Assembly: GCA_003445715.1 (NCBI GenBank)
Contig: DMCS01000017.1
Location: forward strand, 1 to 12,470
Source of the DNA: Candidatus Mesolinea sp.
Lineage (GTDB): Bacteria > Chloroflexota > Anaerolineae > Anaerolineales > Anaerolineaceae
Length of the DNA: 12,470 nucleotides
Direction of reading: 5' to 3'
The notes under the pieces are model-generated. The model worked only from the letters and a program-made list of their open reading frames with translations. It did no database searches and was not told the origin of the DNA. The position numbers were made by a program, and so were the translations under genes. Below are positions 1 through 7,419 of this stretch, piece after piece (positions within the stretch are counted from its first letter, which is position 1; each line of letters starts with the position of its first letter).

Positions 1-602
1 AACGCGTCAGCATCCTGCGCGATTTGCGCATGGGCGTGTATGACGTAGTGGTGGGCATCACCCTGCTGCGCGAAGGGTTGGACTTACCAGAAGTCTCCCT
101 GGTGGCGATTATGGATGCCGATAAGGAAGGTTTTCTGCGTTCAGCCACCTCACTCATCCAGACTTTCGGGCGGGCTGCCCGCCATGTGCATGGCGAGGTG
201 ATTCTGTATGCCGATAAGATGACCGAAGCGATGAAAACCGCGATCAACGAGACCAACCGCCGGCGCGCCAAACAAGAAGCCTACAACGAAGCGCACCACA
301 TTTCGCCAGTGAGCATCACCAAAGCCATCAAAGACCTGACAGACCAGTTAGCTTCGGCTGCTGGCGTAGAACGCCCTGCCAGCCGCAATGCACAAGAGTT
401 GGCGGCGAGAATAGAAGTTAAAGAGATGGAGCGCATGATTGCCGAGATGGAAAAGCAAATGCGTGCGGCTGCTTCGCAGCTCGAGTTTGAACGTGCCGCG
501 ATGCTGCGCGACCAAATTTACGAGCTGCGCGCTATTTTAGCCGAGAGTTCTAACTTGCCAGAATGGAAAAAACAAGAGATCTTAGTGGGTAGGGTTGATT
601 AG
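1..602 (+). CDS. uvrB: UvrB, excinuclease ABC subunit B (C-terminal part, 5' end outside window)
   Basis: UvrB is the damage-verifying helicase-like subunit of nucleotide excision repair. It receives the lesion from UvrA and then recruits UvrC for incision. The reading frame is open from base 3 at the window edge, giving 199 residues to the TAG at 600-602. The start of the visible part carries helicase motif V (GITLLREGLDLPEVSLVAI), the family-typical DADKEGFLRS, and motif VI (QTFGRAAR). Near the C-terminus, MERMIAEMEKQM followed by LEFERAAMLRDQIYELR is the UVR motif that pairs with the homologous motif in UvrC. Full-length UvrB is usually about 660-700 residues, so roughly the last 30% is here, and the missing N-terminus is due only to the window. 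It converges on acyP with 6 nt between stop codons and no visible terminator. Identification is firm. Confidence 0.97.
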   Translation, partial: RVSILRDLRMGVYDVVVGITLLREGLDLPEVSLVAIMDADKEGFLRSATSLIQTFGRAARHVHGEVILYADKMTEAMKTAINETNRRRAKQEAYNEAHHISPVSITKAIKDLTDQLASAAGVERPASRNAQELAARIEVKEMERMIAEMEKQMRAAASQLEFERAAMLRDQIYELRAILAESSNLPEWKKQEILVGRVD

Positions 603-608
603 AAATCT

Positions 609-902
609 CTAGAAAGTCACGCGAAAAGAAAAGTCTTCACCGGTTGGCGCGAGGTACTCATAGGTGATGTCGCGCACATACGCGCCTGAGGGTCCTTCAT
701 ACAGCTTGCGCAGTAACTCTTCGAGGTCTTGCTGGCTGCCTTCTGCAGAGACTTCCACACGCCCGTTGGGCAAATTGCGCACCCAACCGGTCAAGCCTAA
801 TCGCCTCGCCTGCTCTAAGGTGAAATAACGAAAGCCCACGCCTTGCACGTAGCCCTCGATTTGGGCATGCAAGCGTTTGATCTCGGAAGGATTAGTCTCC
901 AT
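609..902 (-). CDS. acyP: Acylphosphatase
   Basis: A 97-residue protein of normal acylphosphatase length. The family hydrolyses carboxyl-phosphate bonds of acylphosphates such as 1,3-bisphosphoglycerate and carbamoyl phosphate in the cytosol. The signature GYVQGVGFRYF (residues 17-27) supplies the catalytic Arg25 and the phosphate-binding loop. GWVRNLPNGRVEV (39-51) supplies the catalytic Asn43. The beta-alpha-beta ferredoxin-like order is complete, ending in FSFRVTF. The ATG at 902 lies 26 nt past the HEAT-repeat gene stop, and only a weak AGG-type ribosome site precedes it, so translation may depend on coupling. It is probably the last gene of the rseP-HEAT-acyP operon and stops 6 nt from the uvrB stop on the other strand. 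The first 12 or so residues vary in this family, so the start is the least certain part. Confidence 0.95.
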   Translation of the reverse strand: METNPSEIKRLHAQIEGYVQGVGFRYFTLEQARRLGLTGWVRNLPNGRVEVSAEGSQQDLEELLRKLYEGPSGAYVRDITYEYLAPTGEDFSFRVTF

Positions 903-928
903 CGAACCGCAAGCCTACCTGGAAAAGA

Positions 929-2107
929 TTACGCATCCTCTTCCTCGTCGAATTCGTCATCATCTTCGTCGTCGAGGTCATCGAAATCATCATCCCAGTC
1001 ATCATCATCAACGTAGTGCTGCCATTCATCTGGGTCGTAGCCTTGGCTGAGGAAATGCGTACCATCAGTTTCTTCGTCAATCACTTCGAACGCCTCGTTT
1101 TCGGCACGCGTTTCCTCATTCTCATCATCATGGATCAAATCAGCGTCTATATCAACATTCATCAGCTCAAAAATACTCTTATCATTGGTGAAATTTAATT
1201 CATCCAGTGCGTCTTCAATGATGGTCAGCTCCTCATCATCGTCTATGCGATCCATCAGCCGGTAAAAAGCTGCTTCGATGCCTTCACCGCCAATCTGAGA
1301 GAGTGCCCAAACAAGCTCATGACGCAACTCCTCGTTTTTATACTCTTGGTTGAGCATGTGCAGAAGGGTTTGACGGGCTGCAAATAAAGCCAACTCACCG
1401 GCAGCGTGAATGGCTTGCAGGCGGACCTTGAGGTTCTCATGTTCTAAATTTGCCAACACAAAGCTTTGCCACTGCTCATCAGCGGACTTGCCCATGGCAA
1501 ACATTGCACTCTCTTGCCAGGTTGCTTCCGGACGGAAATAAGCCGCGCGCAGCAACTCCGGAACGGCTGCATGACTGGAATAGCCCAAGGATTCAAGCAC
1601 CCGCCGGCGGACTAAGTCAGAGACATCATTCGCGTATATCTTCAACAGAATCTCAACGATACTCTGGAGCAATTCCGGGCGGATTTTTTCCAATTCACCA
1701 AGGTAAACATACGGACCGAGCGCATTGGCTGCAGCAGCGCGGACTCTTTCGTCGATGGTCACATTTTGAAGCAGACGCAGAAATATGGGGATCAGCCGGC
1801 TGTCTTCCGCCTGAAAAAGCAGATCAATCGCCGAAACAATTACATCCGGATCTTCGTCCTCTAGAGCGATCTTGCCAACTTCTTCAAACATCATCAGGTT
1901 ATCTCTCTCTGCCATCTCGGTTAGATCCTCGAGCAGGGTCCGCCGCCGCATTAAGGGCAAATTTGGCCATGCTAACCGTAGAATGCGGATATCATCAACA
2001 CTAAGGTCTGAGAAGGTGTAAAGTAAAGCCGGCGGGAATGGCTTTGATTCATCAATCAAAGCGTTAATCGCTTCGTTGATATTATGCACTTGGTAATACT
2101 CATCCAT
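929..2107 (-). CDS. HEAT-repeat protein with poly-acidic C-terminal tail
   Basis: A 392-residue cytosolic protein with no signal peptide or membrane segment. Residues about 75-300 are paired amphipathic helices of HEAT/PBS-lyase type. Examples of the repeating pattern are DEDPDVIVSAIDLLF, VRAAAANALGPYV, VRRRVLESLGYSSHAAVPEL and LKVRLQAIHAAGELAL. Such solenoids bind proteins; no catalytic motif is seen. From about residue 320 the chain becomes low-complexity and acidic, and 21 of the last 27 residues are Asp or Glu, broken by single Trp, Phe and Leu. The ATG at 2107 is set by a strong AAGGAGGG ribosome site (2115-2122) that abuts the rseP stop (2126-2128), so it is co-transcribed with the protease. 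A scaffold or adaptor role is the most that can be inferred, and the partner is unknown. Confidence 0.85.
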   Translation of the reverse strand: MDEYYQVHNINEAINALIDESKPFPPALLYTFSDLSVDDIRILRLAWPNLPLMRRRTLLEDLTEMAERDNLMMFEEVGKIALEDEDPDVIVSAIDLLFQAEDSRLIPIFLRLLQNVTIDERVRAAAANALGPYVYLGELEKIRPELLQSIVEILLKIYANDVSDLVRRRVLESLGYSSHAAVPELLRAAYFRPEATWQESAMFAMGKSADEQWQSFVLANLEHENLKVRLQAIHAAGELALFAARQTLLHMLNQEYKNEELRHELVWALSQIGGEGIEAAFYRLMDRIDDDEELTIIEDALDELNFTNDKSIFELMNVDIDADLIHDDENEETRAENEAFEVIDEETDGTHFLSQGYDPDEWQHYVDDDDWDDDFDDLDDEDDDEFDEEEDA

Positions 2108-2125
2108 AGTTTTGCCCTCCTTCTT

Positions 2126-3202
2126 TCAGGGCAAAGTGATTGGGTTAATGATGTCTTGAAGTGTGATGTAGAACATCAAAAGGACCAGCAGGAAGAAAAA
2201 CACAGAGTTAATCGCGTTAGCTACATGCTGCGGCACGCGCTTCTTGAACAAGAATTCTGGCAATAAGAAAAGAATTTGGCCGCCATCCAATGCAGGGATG
2301 GGCAGGAGGTTGGTTAAGCCTAAGGCAATCGAGACCGTGGAGATAACCGAAAGGCGGAAAACTGGCAAAGGTGTGGCTGTAGCCACAGGCGCAGTCTCAT
2401 CCAGCTCGCTGGCACTACTGAAAATATTGTAAATCCCAACTACACCAACCAGCCGGGCATTTTCCCCCGAGATGCGGCCGGTAATGAGGTTATACGGCAG
2501 TGAGACAGTTTCCCGCAGCTGAGACCAGAAAGCCTGGAAAGCAAAGCCTATAGATTGAGATAGAGGTTGGGGTTCGTACGGTGTTGTGTACCAAATACCG
2601 ACTGCACCCTCACCTTCCGGTGGGTTGACCCGTGGAGTAAGCTTCAGTGTCAGGGTTTCATCACCCCGTTCGACGGTGAGGCTGATCTCTTTGCCCAAGT
2701 TGGCTTGAATTATGGTGCTCAAATCGTTCAAGTCATTGAGCTTAGTATCATTGATCGCCGTGATGACATCACCGACTTGCAACCCAGCCATTTCGGCAGG
2801 AGAATTAGGAGAAATATCAGTAATCAAAACCTTATCCACCGCCGGCGCGCCAACGCCTGCGAAAAGAATCATAAGAACGATAATACCAACCACAAAGTTC
2901 ATCATTGGGCCAGAGACCAACACGAGGAAACGCTTCCATGCTGGGGCTGCAGCCATCCCGCCGGGCACAGTCTCATCCCCTTCTCCTTTGGGGCGCACAA
3001 ATCCGCCGAAAGGAATCCAGTTCAGGGTCACATCCGTGCCTTTCCAGGTAAACAGTTTCACCAGCCTAGGCGGGTAGCCAAAACCAAATTCTTCCACTTC
3101 AATGCCTAAGGCTTTGGAGCTGAGGAAGTGCCCCAACTCGTGGAAAAAAATCAACAGCCCAAAAAAGAAGACAAACTCAATAATGGTCAGAATGCTTGAC
3201 AT
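2126..3202 (-). CDS. rseP: RseP-like site-2 protease (M50 family membrane zinc metalloprotease)
   Basis: A 358-residue polytopic inner-membrane protease that cleaves substrates within the membrane, typically anti-sigma factors or signal-peptide remnants. The first transmembrane helix carries the zinc motif HELGH (His21, Glu22, His25). The last third carries NLLPIPALDGGQ (298-309), where Asp306 is the third zinc ligand. Between them is one PDZ domain (about 125-195: ISPNSPAEMAGLQVGDVITAIN), where proteobacterial RseP has two. Three or four hydrophobic segments lie near residues 4-22, 90-115, 285-305 and 333-352. Length fits single-PDZ bacterial members. The ATG at 3202 has AAGGAG (3211-3216) at good spacing, and a TATAAT on the minus strand (3227-3232) sits just upstream. 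It heads the operon with the HEAT-repeat gene and acyP. No sigma or anti-sigma factor is in the window, so the substrate cannot be named. Confidence 0.94.
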   Translation of the reverse strand: MSSILTIIEFVFFFGLLIFFHELGHFLSSKALGIEVEEFGFGYPPRLVKLFTWKGTDVTLNWIPFGGFVRPKGEGDETVPGGMAAAPAWKRFLVLVSGPMMNFVVGIIVLMILFAGVGAPAVDKVLITDISPNSPAEMAGLQVGDVITAINDTKLNDLNDLSTIIQANLGKEISLTVERGDETLTLKLTPRVNPPEGEGAVGIWYTTPYEPQPLSQSIGFAFQAFWSQLRETVSLPYNLITGRISGENARLVGVVGIYNIFSSASELDETAPVATATPLPVFRLSVISTVSIALGLTNLLPIPALDGGQILFLLPEFLFKKRVPQHVANAINSVFFFLLVLLMFYITLQDIINPITLP

Positions 3203-3226
3203 ATCAAAAACTCCTTATCAGCAGAA

Positions 3227-3232
3227 ATTATA
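3227..3232 (-). promoter_or_regulatory. -10 element upstream of the rseP operon
   Basis: A perfect TATAAT read leftward lies 24 nt before the rseP ATG. Initiation about 7 nt downstream would give a leader of roughly 17-20 nt that still contains the AAGGAG ribosome site. No convincing -35 hexamer was found at 16-18 nt, so the call rests on the -10 and its position. Confidence 0.5.
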
Positions 3233-3354
3233 CCTAGAATAAAAAAATAAATTCGGATGCCCCCAGCGCTGTATAAGTCAGTCCATTACTTGCTGAGTTG
3301 CAAAAAATGCTTTCCTTAGGCGAGATTTTGGAACGATTTATAAACAGCCTGATG

Positions 3355-3360
3355 TATAAT
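3355..3360 (+). promoter_or_regulatory. -10 element immediately before dinG; implies a leaderless mRNA
   Basis: TATAAT occupies 3355-3360 and the dinG ATG is at 3368, so the usual start-point distance places transcription initiation at or next to the A of the ATG. The bases between (TTTACCC) contain no ribosome-binding sequence. A -35 element is not evident at standard spacing; TTGGAA at 3328-3333 is 21 nt away, which is too far. Confidence 0.5.
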
Positions 3361-3367
3361 TTTACCC

Positions 3368-6166
3368 ATGCCTGTAATCGTCTCCCTGGACCTGGAAACA
3401 ACCGGTCTGGACCCCAATATGGACTCAGTTATCGAAATCGGTGCTGTAAAGTTCAACCAGAACCGCATTGAGTCCGAGTTTTCCACGCTCATTAATCCGC
3501 GAAAACCAATCCCCGCGTTCATCAGCAACCTCACTGGGATTTCCAACAGTATGGTGCAGCATGCACCTTTGCTGCAAGAAGCGCTGCCCGAGCTGGTCAA
3601 TTTTGTCGGCAATGCGCCCATCCTTGGGCAAAATATCGGCTTCGATTTAGCTTTTTTACATAAAGCGGGCGCTTTTCGCGATAACGCCGCCATCGATACG
3701 TACGAATTAGCTTCTGTGCTCATGCCCACGGCCAGCCGCTATAATTTGGGTTCTCTCGCTAGGCAGTTAGGTGTTCTTCAGCCAGCCACCCATCGCGCGT
3801 TGGATGACGCTAAAGCCACACACGCGGTTTATCTCAAGTTACTCGAAAAAATCGAACAGTTGCCCATCGAACTGGTTACAGAAATTTTGCGCCTCAGTGA
3901 AGATCTGGACTGGAAAGGTGAGCTGCCTTTCCGTTGGAGCTTGCAGAAGATACTGCACCAAGGTATCCAGCCCAAGAGGATTATAGAGGAAGCCGGTAGT
4001 TTACTCTACGAACTTAGCAAACCTGAAAAGACCAAGCCTTTGGTTCCCAACGAGGTAACTACGCCGTTGGATGCGGAACTCTTAGCGGAGGCTTTACAAC
4101 CCGGCGGTGAGTTCGACCGGCACTTCCCAGGTTTTGAGCATCGCTCTCAACAGGTGCAGATGCTGCAAGCCGTCGCAGAAGCTCTTTCCGAAGGCAAACA
4201 CCTGATGGTCGAGGCAGGCACGGGCATCGGCAAGTCGTTAGCCTATCTCATCCCGGCGGCTTACTGGGCGTTGCAAAATGGCGAACGCGTGGTCATTTCT
4301 ACTAACACCATCGCTTTGCAAGATCAGCTGATCCACAAAGACATCCCCGATATGATGACGGCGCTACATCTCCAGATTATCGCTTCGGTGCTCAAAGGGC
4401 GCAGTAATTACCTCTGTCCGCGAAGGTTGACATTGATGCGCCGGCGTAAGTTAGAAAACGTTGACGAGCTACGCGTACTGGCTAAGGTGCTCGTCTGGCT
4501 GCAAAGTAGCACCAGTGGTGATCGCAATGAGATCAACCTTAACGGACCTGGAGAGAATTTAGTCTGGTCACGCCTTTCGGCAGAAGACGAAGGCTGCAAG
4601 CTGGAAACCTGCCTCAAACGTACTGGCGGACGCTGCCCCTTCTACAAAGCACGTATGGCAGCCGAAAGCGCACATATCTTGGTAGTCAACCATGCTTTGC
4701 TCTTGGCAGATACCGCGGCTGAAAACCGCATCCTGCCCGAGTATAACTACCTAATTGTGGATGAAGCCCACCATTTGGAATCTGCAACCACAGAAGCCAT
4801 GTCCTTCCGCTTGCGCGTGCCAGATGTTACCCGCTTAGTCCGCGAGATCGGCAGTGCAGAGCAAGGTGTTTTGGGCAGATTGCTCAGCTTGGCTAAACCT
4901 CTGCTCAAACCTTCGGACTTGAGCGCTTTAACCGTAGCCATCGAACATGCCACTGATCGAGCCTTTCGGTTGGATAATGCCATGACAGCCTACTTTAAAG
5001 CGCTGGATTTTGTGCTCGAAGAATTGCGCGAGGGCAAGCCGTTGGGCACGTATCCGCAACAAGCTCGCATCCTCCCAGCAACGCGTACCCTGCCCTGCTG
5101 GTTGGATATGGAAGTTGCCTGGGAGCAAGCTCAGGCTAATTTGGAAGCGTTACTCGATGCTCTTAAGACTGTCCGCGAAGTTTTACGCGCCTTGGCGGAG
5201 GCTGGCGCGGAGGAAGCAGAGGATTTGTTTGGCTCGCTTGCCAGTATGACCAGTAACTTGCAGGAAATAGGCATCCAGGTAGACAACCTGACTATGTCTC
5301 CGGATCCAAATCAAATTTATTGGGTGGAACTAGACCCCTTACAAGGCCGGCTCTCTTTGCAGGTTGCACCCCTGCAGATTGGCAACCTGATGGAAAAGTA
5401 TCTTTGGCATCAGAAAGCCAGCGTCGTGCTCACCTCGGCAACCCTCACCGCCCATGGCGAATTTGACTACTTGCGCAATCGACTTTCAGCCTACGATGCG
5501 GAGGAACTTATCCTCGGGTCTCCGTTTGACTATGAAAATGCTGCCTTAGTCTATGTTACCCGCGATATCCCCGAACCCAACGATGCCCATGGCCACCAGC
5601 GCGCCACCGAAGAATCCTTGATCCAATTAGCAAAAGCCACTGGCGGCCGTATGCTCGCCCTTTTTACATCCTACGCTCAGCTGCAAAAAACATTTCACGC
5701 GATCGAAGGACCTTTAGCCAGGGCTGATATCACTGTCTACCAACAGGGGGAAGGTGCCTCGCCCTCAGCGCTGCTGGACGTCTTCAAGGAGACTCCGCGG
5801 GCAGTGCTGCTGGGTACGCGCGCTTTTTGGGAGGGTGTGGACGTTCCAGGAGAAGCGCTCTCGGTATTGGTGATTGTTAAATTACCTTTCGACGTCCCCA
5901 GTGACCCCATTATTGCAGCCCGAGCGGAATGCTTTGACGATCCCTTCAATGAATATAACCTGCCCGAGGCAATTTTGCGTTTCAGGCAGGGCTTTGGTCG
6001 CCTGATCCGCACACAAACCGACCGTGGTGTGGTAGCTGTTTTGGATAAGCGTATTCTCAGCAAGCAATATGGCAGATTTTTCTTAGAGTCCCTGCCTAAA
6101 TGCACTTTTGTGGAAGGACCACTGGCTAATCTACCGGAAAAAGCTGCCCGATGGTTAGGGCTCTAA
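3368..6166 (+). CDS. dinG: DinG-type helicase with N-terminal DnaQ-like 3'-5' exonuclease domain
   Basis: A 932-residue DNA repair enzyme, the length expected of exonuclease-DinG fusions. The N-terminal DEDDh exonuclease (about 1-165) has all five catalytic residues: Asp8 and Glu10 in SLDLETTGLDP, Asp93 in NIGFDLAFL, His142 and Asp147 in HRALDDAKAT. An SF2 helicase of XPD/DinG type follows: Walker A AGTGIGKS (283-290), Walker B DEAH (465-468), VLTSATLT, GTRAFWEGVDVPGE, and motif VI QGFGRLIR. Four cysteines between motifs I and II (Cys350, Cys410, Cys415, Cys423; contexts YLCPRR and CKLETCLKRTGGRCPF) match an iron-sulfur cluster domain. Exonuclease residue Asp8 lies almost at the N-terminus, so the start cannot be later, and it appears leaderless. 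It diverges from rseP and precedes ino1 by 114 nt. The likely role is unwinding or trimming DNA during repair. Confidence 0.93.
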   Translation: MPVIVSLDLETTGLDPNMDSVIEIGAVKFNQNRIESEFSTLINPRKPIPAFISNLTGISNSMVQHAPLLQEALPELVNFVGNAPILGQNIGFDLAFLHKAGAFRDNAAIDTYELASVLMPTASRYNLGSLARQLGVLQPATHRALDDAKATHAVYLKLLEKIEQLPIELVTEILRLSEDLDWKGELPFRWSLQKILHQGIQPKRIIEEAGSLLYELSKPEKTKPLVPNEVTTPLDAELLAEALQPGGEFDRHFPGFEHRSQQVQMLQAVAEALSEGKHLMVEAGTGIGKSLAYLIPAAYWALQNGERVVISTNTIALQDQLIHKDIPDMMTALHLQIIASVLKGRSNYLCPRRLTLMRRRKLENVDELRVLAKVLVWLQSSTSGDRNEINLNGPGENLVWSRLSAEDEGCKLETCLKRTGGRCPFYKARMAAESAHILVVNHALLLADTAAENRILPEYNYLIVDEAHHLESATTEAMSFRLRVPDVTRLVREIGSAEQGVLGRLLSLAKPLLKPSDLSALTVAIEHATDRAFRLDNAMTAYFKALDFVLEELREGKPLGTYPQQARILPATRTLPCWLDMEVAWEQAQANLEALLDALKTVREVLRALAEAGAEEAEDLFGSLASMTSNLQEIGIQVDNLTMSPDPNQIYWVELDPLQGRLSLQVAPLQIGNLMEKYLWHQKASVVLTSATLTAHGEFDYLRNRLSAYDAEELILGSPFDYENAALVYVTRDIPEPNDAHGHQRATEESLIQLAKATGGRMLALFTSYAQLQKTFHAIEGPLARADITVYQQGEGASPSALLDVFKETPRAVLLGTRAFWEGVDVPGEALSVLVIVKLPFDVPSDPIIAARAECFDDPFNEYNLPEAILRFRQGFGRLIRTQTDRGVVAVLDKRILSKQYGRFFLESLPKCTFVEGPLANLPEKAARWLGL

Positions 6167-6203
6167 TTTGAAGCATGTAAAAGCTGTGTTTTTACATTTC
6201 AAA
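6167..6203. other. AT-rich imperfect hairpin between dinG and ino1
   Basis: TTTGAA (6167-6172) pairs with TTCAAA (6198-6203), and ATGTAAAA (6175-6182) pairs with TTTTACAT (6190-6197). This gives 14 base pairs with a two-base GC bulge and a 7-nt loop. It begins just past the dinG stop. There is no T-run after it on the plus strand, so it is a weak terminator at best. It could instead be an operator upstream of the ino1 -10 element. Confidence 0.4.
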
Positions 6204-6228
6204 ACCGCGAGAAACGGGGAAAGCCATT

Positions 6229-6234
6229 TATAAT
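6229..6234 (+). promoter_or_regulatory. -10 element for ino1
   Basis: TATAAT lies 46 nt before the ino1 ATG. Expected initiation is near 6241, leaving a leader of about 40 nt with TGGAG (6271-6275) as the ribosome site 5 nt from the start. A matching -35 is not clear; TTTACA at 6191-6196 is too distant. Confidence 0.45.
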
Positions 6235-6240
6235 CAAGCG

Positions 6241-6294
6241 ATGGAAGCACTAAAAGCTCAACAATGGTACTGGAGTAATTATGACCGAAGATAA
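6241..6294 (+). CDS. Possible 17-codon leader ORF overlapping the ino1 start
   Basis: An ATG lies at 6241, exactly where transcription from the 6229-6234 TATAAT would begin. It opens a frame reading MEALKAQQWYWSNYDRR and stops at TAA 6292-6294, which is 11 nt inside ino1 in another frame. It has no ribosome site of its own and would need leaderless initiation. The QQWYWSNY stretch is rich in aromatic residues. It may be chance; the arguments for it are the start position and the overlap with the ino1 start codon. Confidence 0.15.
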   Translation: MEALKAQQWYWSNYDRR

Positions 6295-7360
6295 AAAAAT
6301 CCGCGTGGCAATTATTGGTGTAGGCAATTGCGCTTCTGCGCTGGTGCAGGGTGTTACCTATTACCGTGATGCCAAAGAAGATGACCGCATCCCCGGATTG
6401 ATGCACGTCAACCTGGGCGGTTACCACATAAGCGATATCAAATTTACCGCTGCTTTTGATGTGGTCGATACCAAAGTGGGTAAAGACCTTTCTGAGGCAA
6501 TTTTCGCCTACCCCAATAACACCTACAAGTTTTGTGATGTGCCTTATATGAATGTGCCCGTTCACCGTGGCATGACGCACGATGGCTTAGGTAAATACCT
6601 TTCCACTATCCTCACAAAGGCACCTGGTCCCACCGATGATATTGTGGGCATTCTCAAAGCCACCCATACCGATATCCTGATTAACTACCTGCCAGTCGGC
6701 TCTGAAATGGCGACCAAGTGGTATATGGAGCAGGCGCTCGAAGCCGGCGTTGGGGTGATTAACTGCATTCCGGTCTTCATTGCCAGCTCAGCCTATTGGG
6801 CGGAGCGCTTCCGCAAGCGTGGCTTACCGATTATCGGCGATGACATCAAAAGCCAGGTGGGTGCTACGATTGTGCATCGTGTGTTGACCAGCCTGTTCGT
6901 CGACCGCGGCGTGCAGCTCGATCACACTTACCAGCTTAACTTCGGCGGGAACACGGACTTCATGAACATGCTCGAGCGCGAGCGTCTGGAATCCAAAAAA
7001 ATCTCTAAGACTGGTGCGGTAACCAGCATGCTGCCTTATGAGCTGGAAGAGGAGGACATTCATGTTGGCCCCAGCGATTACGTCCCTTGGCTAAAGGACC
7101 GCAAGTTTTGCCACATCCGCATGGAAGGCACGACGTTTGGTGATGTACCACTCAACCTGGAATGCAAGCTGGAAGTGTGGGATTCGCCCAACTCTGCCGG
7201 CGTAGTGATCGATGCTATCCGCTGCCTCAAGTTGGCGCTCGACCGCGGCATTGCCGGCCCGGTCGTCGAACCTTCCTCCTACTTTATGAAAACCCCACCC
7301 GTGCAATATAAGGATGAGATCGCGCTGGAGAAGACCGAAGCGTTTATCAGGGGAGAGTAA
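6281..7360 (+). CDS. ino1: myo-Inositol-1-phosphate synthase
   Basis: A 359-residue enzyme of the short prokaryotic class, close to the archaeal and mycobacterial forms and much shorter than eukaryotic ones. It converts glucose 6-phosphate to 1L-myo-inositol 1-phosphate with NAD+ as a recycled cofactor. The N-terminal nucleotide-binding turn is VAIIGVGNCASALVQG (9-24). Family-typical blocks follow: INYLPVGSEMATKWYMEQAL, DDIKSQVGATIVHRVL (the block with an active-site lysine), NFGGNTDFMNMLERERLESK and PNSAGVVIDAIRCLKLALDR. Start is set by TGGAG 5 nt before the ATG and by the beta strand beginning at residue 7. It is monocistronic, with its own -10 element and a strong terminator 8 nt after the stop. 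Products could be inositol phospholipids or inositol solutes; nothing nearby decides which. Confidence 0.95.
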   Translation: MTEDKKIRVAIIGVGNCASALVQGVTYYRDAKEDDRIPGLMHVNLGGYHISDIKFTAAFDVVDTKVGKDLSEAIFAYPNNTYKFCDVPYMNVPVHRGMTHDGLGKYLSTILTKAPGPTDDIVGILKATHTDILINYLPVGSEMATKWYMEQALEAGVGVINCIPVFIASSAYWAERFRKRGLPIIGDDIKSQVGATIVHRVLTSLFVDRGVQLDHTYQLNFGGNTDFMNMLERERLESKKISKTGAVTSMLPYELEEEDIHVGPSDYVPWLKDRKFCHIRMEGTTFGDVPLNLECKLEVWDSPNSAGVVIDAIRCLKLALDRGIAGPVVEPSSYFMKTPPVQYKDEIALEKTEAFIRGE

Positions 7361-7367
7361 ATTAAAC

Positions 7368-7404
7368 AAGACCCGTTTGAAAGTTTAATCAAACGGGTCT
7401 TTTC
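7368..7404. terminator. Bidirectional intrinsic terminator between ino1 and the TIM-barrel gene
   Basis: AAGACCCGTTTGA (7368-7380) and TCAAACGGGTCTT (7389-7401) form a perfect 13-bp stem with an 8-nt loop. On the plus strand the 3' arm runs into TCTTTTC. On the minus strand the hairpin is followed by TTGTTTAAT. It lies between two convergent stops (7360 and 7420), so it probably ends transcription from both sides. Confidence 0.9.
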
Positions 7405-7419
7405 AAAAAAGGGAGGGAT

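Noticed and set aside
945..1010. TCA/TCG trinucleotide-rich tract as a possible microsatellite or repeat element
   Set aside because: It is explained by Asp and Glu codons of the HEAT protein's acidic tail; kept only as part of that finding.
1450..2004. Open frame of 184 codons on the plus strand
   Set aside because: It lies fully antisense to the HEAT-repeat gene, has no ribosome site or recognisable domain, and its composition mirrors the real gene's codons.
2567..3109. Open frame of 180 codons on the plus strand
   Set aside because: It is antisense to the rseP-like gene, whose zinc motifs and PDZ domain are intact; no independent evidence of coding.
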